From: Cohnella herbarum
Lineage (GTDB): Bacteria > Bacillota > Bacilli > Paenibacillales > Paenibacillaceae
Direction of reading: 5' to 3'
DNA: 64,000 bases
Assembly: GCF_012849095.1 (NCBI RefSeq)
Contig: NZ_CP051680.1
Span: 5,828,001 to 5,892,000, forward strand
Program-made: the position numbers and the translations under genes
In this document: piece by piece, positions 1 through 8,981 of the stretch
Position numbering within the stretch: position 1 is the stretch's first letter
How the letters are laid out: each line of letters begins with the position of its first letter
Notes under the pieces: model-generated
Told to the model about the DNA's origin: nothing
What the model saw: only the letters and a program-made list of their open reading frames with translations
Databases searched by the model: none

Positions 1-2901
1 CTTAACGCTAGAGTGCAATGGAATCAGAAAGCGCAAACGGTTACCGCGACGAAGCGCGACACGACTATCGTGCTCAGAATCGGCGCTAGCACGGCAACGA
101 TCAACAATCAAACCGTAACTCTCGATGCTCCGGCTAGAGCCATAGGCGGCAGAACGATGGTGCCCGTTCGTTTCGTCAGCGAAGCGTTAGGGGACGATGT
201 GTTATGGGACAAATCGACGCAAAGCGTAATCATCACCACGAAAGCGGTGAAGCAAGTCGGAGCCGTATCTTCGGTAGCCGTATCGACGGTTCCCCAATAC
301 GGAGACGGACGCGATTTGCAAGTTAACTTTACTCCGCCGTCCGATCAATCAAACGTAGACAGTTACCGGATATTGGTCGTCAAAGCGGAGAACGCTTCGG
401 CCTTTAATTTGGCGAAAGCGCAAACCGTCAGTTCGCTGAATTATGCGTTCGTGTCGAAGAGCAACGCGTATTCGAAAATTTCCTTGACCGAGCAGAGCAG
501 AGACGTGGACGGCGCGTTGCTCCGGACGAATCAAGCTTACAAAGTATTCGTCCTGACCGCAGGCCAAGATACCTATGCGTTATCGAGCTCTTCCGTCTCG
601 ATTAGCCTGAGCGCCAGTCCTTCGGTTAGTGCGGTAACCAACGTAAAAATCGACGATGTCGGCGATTTCGGCGATGGCCGGGATCTGCAGGTTAGCTTCA
701 CGAAAGCTTCTAACGAGAGCAACATTACCGGTTACCGGGTTATGATCGTGAAGAGCTCCCAAGCCTCCTCTTTTAATTTGACGACGGCTAACGGAATGTC
801 CAGCTCTTACTACAGCACCGTATCCAAGACCAACGCGAATACGTTGACCTATACGTTTAATTCGTCTTCCCGCGATACGTCGGGTGACACGCTTCGCAAT
901 GGCGTAGCTTATACGGCATTCGTTCTATCGGTTAGCAGCAATACGGGAACGACGAAACATGGTCTTTCCGCAGGCTCGGCTTCGGTTACGTTGGGAGCAT
1001 CCGCTCAGGTTGCTACGATTACGAACGTAGAGGACGTAGATAACTACGGAGATGCCCGCGACCTTAAAGTCAGCTTTAACAAAGCGGCGGACGAGTCGAG
1101 AATCTCCGCTTACCGTATCTTCGTCGTAAGAGAATCCGACTATAGCAGCTTTAATCTTACGGAAGCGAATAAAGTATCGTCCGCAAGCTACTCCGATCAA
1201 TATCGGACGGGCAACAGCAATTATAGCGTAACGCTGCCGTCGAGCTTGAGAGACACTAAAGGACGATACATTGAGAGCGGCGTTGCATACCGCGTCTTCG
1301 TTATGGGTGTATCTTCGAATAGCTCGTACTATCCGAACACGCTCTCTAGCCCATCTAGGAGCATCAGCCTGGTCGACAATGGCGTGATGGCCGTTACGAA
1401 CGTGTACGGAAGAGATGTCGCGGATACGAACAGCGGCCAGGATCTTCGGGTGACTTTCACGAAGGCGTATAACGAGACGAAGATTGGTCAGTATCGGGTT
1501 TTTGTAGTTAGAGAGGGTAATGCAAGCAACTTTACGCTGGCAACGGCGGTTGCGATGAATAACTACACGGTAGTAAATAAAACCGGTGTAGATATTAGCC
1601 TAGAGCTGACTGCCGCTTCGCGCGACACAAGCGGGGTCCTCATCCAAGCCGGGGTGAGCTACCGGATCTTCGTTCTGTCGGTCGGCGCGGGAACCTCCTA
1701 TGGAACGAATGCTTTATCTAGCGCATCGCCTGCGATTACGCTAGCTAATACCGGCGTTGTGACTGCGGTTACGAATCTTTACGCCTACGATGCAACCGAT
1801 TATAACGACAGCCGCGATTTAAGAGTAACCTTCACCAAAGCTTCTAATGAGAGCAATATTGATCACTATCGGGTATTTGTTGTTCGGAACGAACATGTTA
1901 ACAACTTTAATTTGAATACAGCGAACTCCATCTCAGATTCGAGAAATTATTCGAACATCCCTAAAAAGGCAGCGGATATCGACACTACGCTTCCGGCAGG
2001 AGTGCGGGACATCTATGGGCAACCGATCGTAAATGGCGTCGACTATCGAATCTTCGTCTTGTCCGTCGGTTACGGCGTTTCCTACGGAACGAACGTACTG
2101 TCCGCACCGTCTCCGGTAGTAAGACTCACGAATACAGGTACGGTGACTGCGGTATCGAATGTTACTGCTAGCGACGTTAGCGATAATAACAATGGGTCGG
2201 ATATGTTCGTAAGTTTCAATAAAGCCGCGGTGGAGAGCAACATTAGCCAATATCGGATTTTCGTCGTCAAGGATATTACCGCAGGAACCTTCGATTTGAC
2301 GAAAGCCATTGCTAATGGGAATTACACTTCTGTTATTCCTCGCAACAGTAACATTAATATGCCTTTGACTTCATCTACACTCGACGTGGACGGGATGCAA
2401 GTTCAGAATAATACCCCTTATCGGGTTTTCGTATTGTCTGTCGGCGGAGGAGCATATGCGGGCACTAACGTGTTGTCCTTGGCGTCTCCCGCCATTACGT
2501 TGACTAGTCCTATTTTGCCGGTACCACCGGTAACGAGTCTTGGATTGTTTGACGTAGGTGATACGAATACAGCATCGGATTTACAAGTTTCGTATACGAA
2601 AGCTGGTGACGAAAGCGGAATTGACAGTTATCGGATTTTCGTTGTTGAAGAAAACGATGCGCGTAGCTTCAATTTAAGTTGGGCGACAGGCGTAGTTGCT
2701 GGTCTTTACACGGCAATGCCAACAGGAACGGACTTTAACCTGCCGTTATCTTCTGCAATGAAGGATGTGAGAGGGGCGGACATCCAGAATGGTAAATCCT
2801 ATCGGGTATTCGTCCTATCGGTAGGTAAAAACGCGATGAATAGTACGCTCTCAGCCCCTTCGAATCCTGTTCCGTTAGCTTCGCCACCTCCGCTAGTGTG
2901 A
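1..2901 (+). CDS. Stalk-domain surface protein with seven FN3-like repeats (5'-partial)
   Basis: The frame is open from base 1, so the N-terminus (probably a signal peptide) lies outside the window; GTG at 13 is only the first in-window start-like codon. The first ~75 residues form a copper-amine-oxidase-N/stalk domain (motif GGRTMVPVRFVSEALG), common in Paenibacillaceae cell-surface proteins. Seven repeats of about 120 residues follow. Each opens like VTNV..D...DGRDLQVSF, then E/SNI..YRVFVV, ...FNL..A, RD..G..I..G..YRVFVLSV and ends in a Ser-rich strand, resembling fibronectin-III beta sandwiches. No catalytic motif is visible. The Ser/Thr/Asn-rich composition fits an extracellular adhesive or structural role. 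The protein ends shortly after the seventh repeat with a Pro-rich tail and no cell-wall sorting signal. Confidence 0.8.
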   Translation, partial: LNARVQWNQKAQTVTATKRDTTIVLRIGASTATINNQTVTLDAPARAIGGRTMVPVRFVSEALGDDVLWDKSTQSVIITTKAVKQVGAVSSVAVSTVPQYGDGRDLQVNFTPPSDQSNVDSYRILVVKAENASAFNLAKAQTVSSLNYAFVSKSNAYSKISLTEQSRDVDGALLRTNQAYKVFVLTAGQDTYALSSSSVSISLSASPSVSAVTNVKIDDVGDFGDGRDLQVSFTKASNESNITGYRVMIVKSSQASSFNLTTANGMSSSYYSTVSKTNANTLTYTFNSSSRDTSGDTLRNGVAYTAFVLSVSSNTGTTKHGLSAGSASVTLGASAQVATITNVEDVDNYGDARDLKVSFNKAADESRISAYRIFVVRESDYSSFNLTEANKVSSASYSDQYRTGNSNYSVTLPSSLRDTKGRYIESGVAYRVFVMGVSSNSSYYPNTLSSPSRSISLVDNGVMAVTNVYGRDVADTNSGQDLRVTFTKAYNETKIGQYRVFVVREGNASNFTLATAVAMNNYTVVNKTGVDISLELTAASRDTSGVLIQAGVSYRIFVLSVGAGTSYGTNALSSASPAITLANTGVVTAVTNLYAYDATDYNDSRDLRVTFTKASNESNIDHYRVFVVRNEHVNNFNLNTANSISDSRNYSNIPKKAADIDTTLPAGVRDIYGQPIVNGVDYRIFVLSVGYGVSYGTNVLSAPSPVVRLTNTGTVTAVSNVTASDVSDNNNGSDMFVSFNKAAVESNISQYRIFVVKDITAGTFDLTKAIANGNYTSVIPRNSNINMPLTSSTLDVDGMQVQNNTPYRVFVLSVGGGAYAGTNVLSLASPAITLTSPILPVPPVTSLGLFDVGDTNTASDLQVSYTKAGDESGIDSYRIFVVEENDARSFNLSWATGVVAGLYTAMPTGTDFNLPLSSAMKDVRGADIQNGKSYRVFVLSVGKNAMNSTLSAPSNPVPLASPPPLV

Positions 2902-2941
2902 CAGCTATTGCAGATTAATTTGTCTGACTTGTAGTTCCAAG

Positions 2942-2976
2942 GCCGGAAGCCCTTCAATTGAGGGCTTTCGGCTTTT
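2942..2976 (+). terminator. Rho-independent terminator after the surface protein
   Basis: A GC-rich hairpin (arms GCCGGAAGCCCT and AGGGCTTTCGGC with one G-U pair) is followed by TTTTG, 40 bases after the upstream stop codon. The same arm sequence recurs in the terminator at 4523. Confidence 0.8.
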
Positions 2977-3024
2977 GTAATACATGCGATTTGATATATG
3001 AGAAAGACGAGGGAGGCTCCCAAG

Positions 3025-4503
3025 TTGAACAAAAAAATCGAACAATGGATCATAGAAGCGGATATTATGAGCATGCAAAAGGCAATGGAGTGCGGCGAAA
3101 CGACTTCGGAGCAATTGGTTCTAATCTATTTGGCCCGCATCGAGCAGTACGATAAGGAGTTAAAGTCGGTTCTGGAGATCAATCCGGATGCCGTTGCGAT
3201 TGCCCGTGCCTTGGACTACGAACGGAATGAACGCGGATCGAGAGGCCGATTGCACGGCATTCCGCTGCTGCTGAAGGATAACATTGGGACTCATGACAGA
3301 ACGCACACAAGCGCCGGCTCTATTGCTTTAGCGGACTGGACGCCGCCCGAGGATTCTTTCTTAGCCTCTAAGCTTCGTAAGGCTGGCGCTGTGCTGTTAG
3401 GGAAAACGAATATGACGGAGTGGGCGAATTTCATGTCCCCGACCATGTGGGCGGGGTACAGCTCACGCGGAGGACTAACTCTTAACCCCTACGGACCGGG
3501 AAAATTGTTCGTCGGAGGCTCGAGCTCGGGCTCGGCTTCCGCCGTAGCCGCGAACTTGGTTGCCGGGGCGATAGGTACGGAAACATCGGGCTCGATCATT
3601 AGTCCGTCCAGCCAGAATTGCATCGTAGGGATCAAGCCTACGGTGGGGCTTGTTAGCCGGTCGGGGATCATTCCGGCTAGCGTCAGTCAAGATACCGCGG
3701 GGCCGATGGCTAGAACGGTGTCCGATGCGGCGATCATTTTGGGAGCCATGACCGGAGTGGACGCGAGCGATTCTGCGACGGAAGCGAGTCGAGATCGGTA
3801 TTTTCAAGACTATACGTCCTTTTTGATTACAGATGGTCTTAAGGATGCTAGAATCGGAATTCCGCGAGGGTATTATCGGGATTTGGACGAAGCGGGGCTA
3901 GCGATTATGGAAGCTGCGATCGCGGTGTTGAGAGATCGGGGAGCCACGATCATCGATCCGGTAAAGCTTCCTTGCGAGGACGAGGATGCTAGCTCGAATA
4001 TACTGCAATACGAGTTTAAGAGAGTTCTTAATGATTACTTATCCGGCTTGGATGCGACGATGCCTGTTCATAACTTGCGGGAAGTGATTCAGTATAACGA
4101 GCTCCATTCGGATCGTGCGCTGAAGTACGGTAAAGGAACTCTCGAGCAGTTGGAGAAAACGAGCGATAGCATCACGGACGAAGTCTATGCGGAGCAATTA
4201 GACAAGAGCCGCGGGCGAGCTCGAAACAGAGGAATCGATTACGTGATTGAACAGCACGGTCTAGATGCGTTGTTGTTCGCGGGCAATCATGGAACGGACG
4301 TTGCTGCCAAAGCCGGGTATCCGCTCATTACGGTTCCTGCGGGATATGCAGCTACGGGTGTCGTCGCTCCCGGCGGTTACATCACGAACGGGCCGCATGG
4401 CGTTACTTTCTCGGGCACGGCATTCAGCGAGCCGACCTTGATTAAGCTCGCATACGGCTTCGAGCAAGCGACGAAGATCAGGTTCCCTCCCGATCTTAGC
4501 TAA
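3025..4503 (+). CDS. Amidase-signature family amidase
   Basis: This 492-residue protein has the amidase-signature fold of Ser-cisSer-Lys amidohydrolases. The catalytic Lys lies in IPLLLKDNI (about residue 84), the cis-Ser in GGSSSGSA (about 165-172) and the nucleophilic Ser in GTETSGSI (about 185-192). The usual GTETDGSI has Ser in place of Asp here. Length is normal for the family. TTG at 3025 is chosen because GGGAGG sits 8 bases before it; ATG at 2998 is in frame but has no clear ribosome binding site. It lacks GatB/GatC partners and the gene stands alone between two terminators, so a tRNA amidotransferase role is unlikely. The substrate is unknown. Confidence 0.88.
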   Translation: MNKKIEQWIIEADIMSMQKAMECGETTSEQLVLIYLARIEQYDKELKSVLEINPDAVAIARALDYERNERGSRGRLHGIPLLLKDNIGTHDRTHTSAGSIALADWTPPEDSFLASKLRKAGAVLLGKTNMTEWANFMSPTMWAGYSSRGGLTLNPYGPGKLFVGGSSSGSASAVAANLVAGAIGTETSGSIISPSSQNCIVGIKPTVGLVSRSGIIPASVSQDTAGPMARTVSDAAIILGAMTGVDASDSATEASRDRYFQDYTSFLITDGLKDARIGIPRGYYRDLDEAGLAIMEAAIAVLRDRGATIIDPVKLPCEDEDASSNILQYEFKRVLNDYLSGLDATMPVHNLREVIQYNELHSDRALKYGKGTLEQLEKTSDSITDEVYAEQLDKSRGRARNRGIDYVIEQHGLDALLFAGNHGTDVAAKAGYPLITVPAGYAATGVVAPGGYITNGPHGVTFSGTAFSEPTLIKLAYGFEQATKIRFPPDLS

Positions 4504-4522
4504 GTAAACCGATAGAAAGCGT

Positions 4523-4561
4523 AAAAGCCGAAAGCCCTAATTGTTTTGGGCTTTCGGCTTT
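4523..4561. terminator. Bidirectional terminator between amidase and tetR genes
   Basis: The hairpin AAAGCCGAAAGCCC...GGGCTTTCGGCTTTA ends in T residues on both strands and lies between convergent genes, so it can serve both. The stem matches the terminator at 2942. Confidence 0.8.
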
Positions 4562-5153
4562 ATGCTTGCAAGAGGCAGTCTATGTGATAAGAGATCGTGC
4601 GCAGCATATCCTCTCTGTTCGATAATTCCGGGTAGGTCGCGTGATGAACGACTAGTCCGTCGATGAGCGCATGGAGCCTTCTCGTTTCGAGCTCCGCGTC
4701 AATGTCTGCCTTGGTCAGCTTATGCTTGACGAGATGGTCGATCGTTCGGCGAAATCCGGTATATAACTCCTGATGTACTTCCCGACTTAATTCGCGAATG
4801 GCGGGATGGGATATCGCCTTCCCTGCAAAGGCCAGCCATACTTCCGCTTCCGCTATACGCACCTCGTCAAGCGGCAGGAGTTCCGCGATGACGAGCATCA
4901 TATCATGACGCGGCTCCCCATTGAAGGGGAGCTTCTCTATTCGTGCATGAGCTCGGCTTGAAATCAACCGCATCGAGTAAGCGAGCAGCTCATCCTGAGA
5001 TTCGAAATAATGCCGCAGCGCTCCGAGGGATATTCCCATCTCTTCCGCCACGCGACGGACGGACGCGCTATCGAGCCCATCCCGGCGGATGACCCGCCAT
5101 GCGGCTTCGGCGATTTTCTCTTTACGTTCGTTGTGATCTACGATTTTCGGCAT
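4560..5153 (-). CDS. TetR/AcrR-family transcriptional regulator
   Basis: This 197-residue protein has an N-terminal TetR helix-turn-helix (about residues 10-55, with VRRVAEEMGISLGALRHYF) and an all-helical ligand-binding domain. It is divergent from the small membrane protein at 5240. The 86-bp gap holds two copies of ATACARTCGTRTTA that overlap the promoter elements of both genes, which suggests autorepression and control of the neighbour. A -10 box TATACT (5165-5160) ends only 6 bases before the ATG, with TTGTAT at 5187-5182 and no ribosome binding site, so the mRNA may be leaderless. The ligand is not predictable. Confidence 0.88.
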   Translation of the reverse strand: MPKIVDHNERKEKIAEAAWRVIRRDGLDSASVRRVAEEMGISLGALRHYFESQDELLAYSMRLISSRAHARIEKLPFNGEPRHDMMLVIAELLPLDEVRIAEAEVWLAFAGKAISHPAIRELSREVHQELYTGFRRTIDHLVKHKLTKADIDAELETRRLHALIDGLVVHHATYPELSNREDMLRTISYHIDCLLQA

Positions 5154-5171
5154 ATTTATAGTATAGCAGGA

Positions 5172-5228
5172 TTGTTTTTTAATACAATCGTGTTATAATA
5201 AATCCGAACTTTATCATACAGTCGTATT
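5172..5228. promoter_or_regulatory. Divergent promoter with two putative TetR operators
   Basis: For the + strand gene: TTGTTT (5172-5177), 16-bp spacer, TATAAT (5194-5199). For the - strand tetR: TTGTAT (5187-5182) and TATACT (5165-5160). Operator 1 (5182-5195, ATACAATCGTGTTA) overlaps the tetR -35 and the + strand -10. Operator 2 (5216-5229, ATACAGTCGTATTA) lies in the 5' untranslated region of the + strand gene. They share ATACARTCGTRTTA. Confidence 0.55.
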
Positions 5229-5239
5229 AAAAAAAGGAA

Positions 5240-5800
5240 GTGAAGAGCATAGTCGCATTCATTATCGGCTGCGAAATCGCATTCTGGATATTCGTTCTGG
5301 CGGGACTCATCTCCCGTTATATCTTTCGGAGGAAGAAGACCGGGGCCGTTCTGCTCTACTGTACGCCCGTAATCGATTTAATCCTGCTCGTCTTGACCGT
5401 AATCGACTTGCGAGGGGGCGCGGTAGCCAGCACCGCGCATGGTCTGGCGGCTATCTACATCGGAGCGTCGATCGCTTACGGCCATGCCATGATCAATTGG
5501 GCGGACGTTCGGTTCGCGCATAGATTCGCCGGAGGTCCCGCGCCGCAGAAGAAAATCAAAATCGGCAAAGAGCATGCGAGGAACGAACGGCGAGGTTGGT
5601 ATAAGCATGCGATTGCTTGGATTATTGGATGCGGTATCCTTTACGGCATGATCTTAATGGTAAACGCGGAAAGTCGGACCGAAGTGTTCGTTCAAGTGAT
5701 TCGAACATGGTCGATCGTGCTTGCTATTGATTTCGTTTATAGCTTCAGCTATACCTTGTGGCCGAGAGCGTCCAAAAATACGGTTTCCGATAAAACGTAG
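5240..5800 (+). CDS. Small multi-pass membrane protein, probable TetR target (YmcC-like?)
   Basis: About 186 residues with four to five hydrophobic segments (about 3-24, 38-57, 65-85, 123-143, 152-172) and a basic cytoplasmic loop around 100-118. It has no enzyme motif. It resembles the uncharacterised YmcC-type proteins of Bacillales that sit beside TetR regulators; this is recalled similarity, not a search. The start is awkward: GTG at 5240 directly abuts the Shine-Dalgarno AAGGAAG. The optimally spaced codon is ATA at 5249, which suggests either a mutated ATG or a non-canonical start. Confidence 0.65.
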   Translation: MKSIVAFIIGCEIAFWIFVLAGLISRYIFRRKKTGAVLLYCTPVIDLILLVLTVIDLRGGAVASTAHGLAAIYIGASIAYGHAMINWADVRFAHRFAGGPAPQKKIKIGKEHARNERRGWYKHAIAWIIGCGILYGMILMVNAESRTEVFVQVIRTWSIVLAIDFVYSFSYTLWPRASKNTVSDKT

Positions 5801-5823
5801 CACGAAGTAGCGAACTAATTGAA

Positions 5824-5864
5824 CCTGGGGTGCCTATGTATAGGCTCCCTAGGCTCTTTTTTAT
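5824..5864 (+). terminator. Rho-independent terminator
   Basis: Hairpin CCTGGGG.GCCTAT..ATAGGC.CCCTAGG followed by CTCTTTTTT, 24 bases after the membrane-protein stop codon. It also lies at the end of the convergent TetR gene. Confidence 0.75.
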
Positions 5865-5875
5865 TGTATACTCAT

Positions 5876-6775
5876 TCACGCTTTCCTTTTCTCGCATGCC
5901 AATACTCTCTCTAATTGCCCGACATACGAAGCCAGCTCATGCTGGTTGGATAGAAATTCTAATAGAGCTCGAACGAGCACGGGTTTGAAATCCTCTAACG
6001 CGAATTGCTCCTTAATAATTCCGACGGCATCAAGCAATTCGGCTTTGCGGGTCATAGGTACGGGAAGCTCATGAATAGCGGTTTCGAGATGCTGAACAAG
6101 ATCGATCCTTAACTTCTCGGGGGAACTCTCCGGTTCATCTTCGGAGATTCCAAAGAAATGTTCGATAGCGGACGAGTCGAATAAGGGCTCCGGCTTCTTC
6201 GCAAGGACGCCTGCCGCAACCTCGTCCATTCTATCGGCGATATAATTCGAGATTTTGTCCAAATCAAAGTGGCTATTCACGAAATATCCGAAAGTCATAT
6301 ACTGTTTCATTGTCCCCACGAGAATGACGACGAAATCCCATTTATAAGGTTCCGCTTCCGGGCCGTATGCCCGAACTATGCAATCCGCATAATATTTCGT
6401 CAACCTCGTCTTAAGGCCGGCGGCGAACGCGTTTAATTTGCCTCCGTTTTCTAGCGTGGGCAAGTCATGTTCCGATCGGAAATTCAGCTTATACTCCGCA
6501 ATGAATTCCAGTTGAAGCAAGGTTTCTTTGACGAACCTGTCCTTGGGCGAATATTGGGTATCGTTAATAATCCGCTCCGTCTGCTCTCGCAAGAGCAGAA
6601 GCCTCTCTCCGAGAACCTCGATGAGCAGATCGTCCTTAGAAGGAAAAATTTTGTATAACGAGCCTTTGGCAATCGCGCAGTCGTTGGCGATGTCCTGAAT
6701 AGACGTTGCATAATACCCTTTCTCGGTGAAAAAACGCATGGCCGAATCCATGATCCGCTGTCGTAACAAGCTCAT
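5876..6775 (-). CDS. TetR/AcrR-family regulator, probably of the adjacent DHA2 pump
   Basis: This 299-residue TetR protein is longer than the usual ~200. The helix-turn-helix spans residues 1-55 (SIQDIANDCAIAKGSLYKIF). The long C-terminal part holds about 100 residues beyond a typical TetR ligand domain. It is divergent from the MFS exporter at 6957, the standard arrangement for a repressor of a drug pump. A good ribosome binding site (GAGGAG) precedes the ATG. No clear palindrome was found in the 181-bp gap. Confidence 0.87.
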   Translation of the reverse strand: MSLLRQRIMDSAMRFFTEKGYYATSIQDIANDCAIAKGSLYKIFPSKDDLLIEVLGERLLLLREQTERIINDTQYSPKDRFVKETLLQLEFIAEYKLNFRSEHDLPTLENGGKLNAFAAGLKTRLTKYYADCIVRAYGPEAEPYKWDFVVILVGTMKQYMTFGYFVNSHFDLDKISNYIADRMDEVAAGVLAKKPEPLFDSSAIEHFFGISEDEPESSPEKLRIDLVQHLETAIHELPVPMTRKAELLDAVGIIKEQFALEDFKPVLVRALLEFLSNQHELASYVGQLERVLACEKRKA

Positions 6776-6956
6776 TTTGTACGCTCCTCAAAAAAGCAAT
6801 TGACTTTCCGGAGAAATTGGATAAAATGAGGGAGGTCGAGTGACTGGTGAGTTTTCTGTAGAAACGCTTGGTCACGAGGTCGATTTCATCCTACTCCTTA
6901 TGCTTAGAATTGTAAACCATTTGCTTGAGAAAATCATGGAGAGAAGGTTTTATTTT

Positions 6957-8456
6957 ATGTCAGCGCACAACGCTCCCCCATCCTCAGCGGAGCAGCCGTT
7001 TTCGATGAGGGCTATCATAGCGCCGCTCATGGCTGTAATCGTCGGTATGATCATGGTTATCCTCGACAGCACGGTCGTTAACGTTGCCTTATCTAAATTC
7101 GAAGAAGAGTTCGGCAGCAGCCTCAATACGATTCAATGGACTTTCACCGGATACACGTTGGCATTATCCGCGGTGATCCCGTTAGCGGGCTGGATGACCG
7201 ATAAATTCGGCCCCAAGCGGATATTCATGATTACGATCGCCTTGTTTACGTTAGGTTCGGCGCTGTGCGCAGCGGCTCAGACGATCGACCAGTTGATAAT
7301 ATTCCGCGTTATCCAAGGCCTTGGCGGAGGCATGGTCATGCCGATCGGGATCGCGATGATTTTCCGTCTTGCGCCTCCTGAGCGACGGGGATCCGTAATG
7401 GGAATGCTGGGAATACCGATGCTGATGGCGCCGGCGCTCGGACCCGTGCTGTCGGGGTGGTTGATCGAGAATGCGACCTGGCACTGGATTTTCTTAATTA
7501 ACGTACCGATCGGGATCGTCGCTTTGTTCGTGGGCGCGAAGTACTTGCCGAAGTTTCCGCAAGGCAAACCTCCTGCTCTGGATATGATCGGGATGATCCT
7601 CGCTCCGATCGCTTTCTCTAGCATCGCTTACGGCGTAAGCGAAGGAGGCCGCAACAGTTGGTCCGCGGACCAGACGGTCATTGCCCTGGCGGTCGGCGGT
7701 TTGGCGCTGCTGTTATTCGTGTTAGTGGAGCTTCGCCATCGGCAGCCGCTTCTGGAGCTGCGGGTATTCCGTTCTTCCGACTTCACCAGGGGAGTCCTGC
7801 TCACATGGACGGTTCAGATCGCCCTGTTCGGGGCCATGATTCTCGTGCCGGTATACCTTCAGAACGTGATGCAATACTCGGCATTCGAGACAGGGTTGAT
7901 CATGCTGCCCCAAGCGATCGGGTCCATGATCTTCATGCCGATCGGCGGCAGGTTGTTCGACAAGATCGGAGCGCGCCCTCTGGCGATCGTGGGGTTGCTG
8001 TCGGTCTCCTGCGCGTTGTATCTTCTCTCCGGCGTACAATTGGATACTCCGTTGATTCAAATTCTAATTCCTCTCTTCATGGTAGGGTCCGGAATGGGTC
8101 TGTCCATGATGTCGCTGAATACGCACGTTCTGAACGCTGCCCCTCGCGAGCTCGTGAGCCGAGTCACGCCGCTTACGACGGCGGCGCAACAAGTCGTGTC
8201 ATCGTTTGCGGTAGCCGGTCTGACCGGATTCCTAACGACTCGGACCGGAGATCATATGAAGCTGCTCGGGCAAGGCGAGAACCCGCTGGAAGCGATGGTA
8301 TCCGCGTTCGACGATACGTTCCTGTTGTCCATGAGCTTGGCGTTCGTCGGCTTCGCGCTCGCATTTTTCCTTCGTAAGCCGAAGGTTACGCCAACCGCGG
8401 CAGGAACCGGAAGCGGTATTGATAAGCCGGATCCTGCAGCCATGATGGGGCACTAA
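6957..8456 (+). CDS. DHA2-family (EmrB/QacA-type) MFS drug:H+ antiporter
   Basis: About 499 residues with 14 predicted membrane helices. Motif C-like glycines and the DHA2 signature LDSTVVNVAL lie in helix 1, WMTDKFGPKR in loop 2-3 (motif A) and RVIQGLGGGMVMP in helix 4. Function: proton-driven export of hydrophobic or cationic compounds across the membrane. ATG at 6957 is preferred because AGAAGG precedes it. Upstream in-frame start codons would add 39 residues unlike the family. TTGACT (6800-6805) and TAAAAT (6822-6827) form a plausible promoter. It is probably repressed by the divergent TetR. Confidence 0.9.
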   Translation: MSAHNAPPSSAEQPFSMRAIIAPLMAVIVGMIMVILDSTVVNVALSKFEEEFGSSLNTIQWTFTGYTLALSAVIPLAGWMTDKFGPKRIFMITIALFTLGSALCAAAQTIDQLIIFRVIQGLGGGMVMPIGIAMIFRLAPPERRGSVMGMLGIPMLMAPALGPVLSGWLIENATWHWIFLINVPIGIVALFVGAKYLPKFPQGKPPALDMIGMILAPIAFSSIAYGVSEGGRNSWSADQTVIALAVGGLALLLFVLVELRHRQPLLELRVFRSSDFTRGVLLTWTVQIALFGAMILVPVYLQNVMQYSAFETGLIMLPQAIGSMIFMPIGGRLFDKIGARPLAIVGLLSVSCALYLLSGVQLDTPLIQILIPLFMVGSGMGLSMMSLNTHVLNAAPRELVSRVTPLTTAAQQVVSSFAVAGLTGFLTTRTGDHMKLLGQGENPLEAMVSAFDDTFLLSMSLAFVGFALAFFLRKPKVTPTAAGTGSGIDKPDPAAMMGH

Positions 8457-8479
8457 ATAAAGCCGATAGATGATTAACG

Positions 8480-8524
8480 ACCGAGCATCGTGGGGAACTT
8501 CTCTGCGGCATGCTCGGTTTTTTC
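8480..8524 (+). terminator. Rho-independent terminator after the MFS pump
   Basis: Arms CCGAGCAT (8481-8488) and ATGCTCGG (8510-8517) with a 21-base loop are followed by TTTTTT. Confidence 0.65.
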
Positions 8525-8628
8525 TACGGCTTCTGATAAAATTTAACAATTACTTTACCGACCCGATATGCGCCGCTGACGTATGGTTCGTACAATGAGA
8601 TCATCAAAGCCGCAGAGGAGAGGGTAAG

Positions 8629-8853
8629 ATGCTGAATTTGTTGGATAAGCCGACAGTAAATGTTCAAGTTGATCTACGGAATCCGCTGGTTTGCGATGGG
8701 GTGGCATCTTCTATCAAATACGGTCGGGTGCAGGGCGACGAACTGAACGTCCTTGAATCTCAATGTTGGACCGAACTCAAGGGACTGCGGGCGGAACTAA
8801 ACGAGCTTCTGTTCGAACTTTCCCTGAAGCTTACATCGTATCGTCGGCTGTAG
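8629..8853 (+). CDS. Small hypothetical protein, 74 residues
   Basis: A short open frame with a strong ribosome binding site (GAGGAGAGGG) 6 bases before the ATG and its own intergenic space. No recognised domain. The N-terminal half is beta-like and ends near a single Cys (CDGVASSIKYGR). The C-terminal half is a leucine-rich amphipathic helix (ELKGLRAELNELLFELSLKL) that could dimerise. A weak hairpin with a T run (about 8908-8934) follows it. It is included because the ribosome binding site and coding composition look real. Confidence 0.5.
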   Translation: MLNLLDKPTVNVQVDLRNPLVCDGVASSIKYGRVQGDELNVLESQCWTELKGLRAELNELLFELSLKLTSYRRL

Positions 8854-8981
8854 AATTCGGAACGATAAGAGACGAATAGATTCGTATCAGGCTGATCGCT
8901 TCCGGCGGGAAGGATTTCGGCTTTTTTTGTGTTTTCTTTGCATACTGGGCTGGGCGCCGATTCTATGGTAGCCTTGGTTGT

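Noticed and set aside
2998..3024. ATG 2998 as amidase start
   Set aside because: No ribosome binding site before it, whereas GGGAGG is ideally spaced from TTG 3025.
7658..8377. 239-codon open frame on the + strand inside the DHA2 pump gene
   Set aside because: Out of frame with an intact, motif-bearing MFS gene; Arg/Ser-rich shadow composition.
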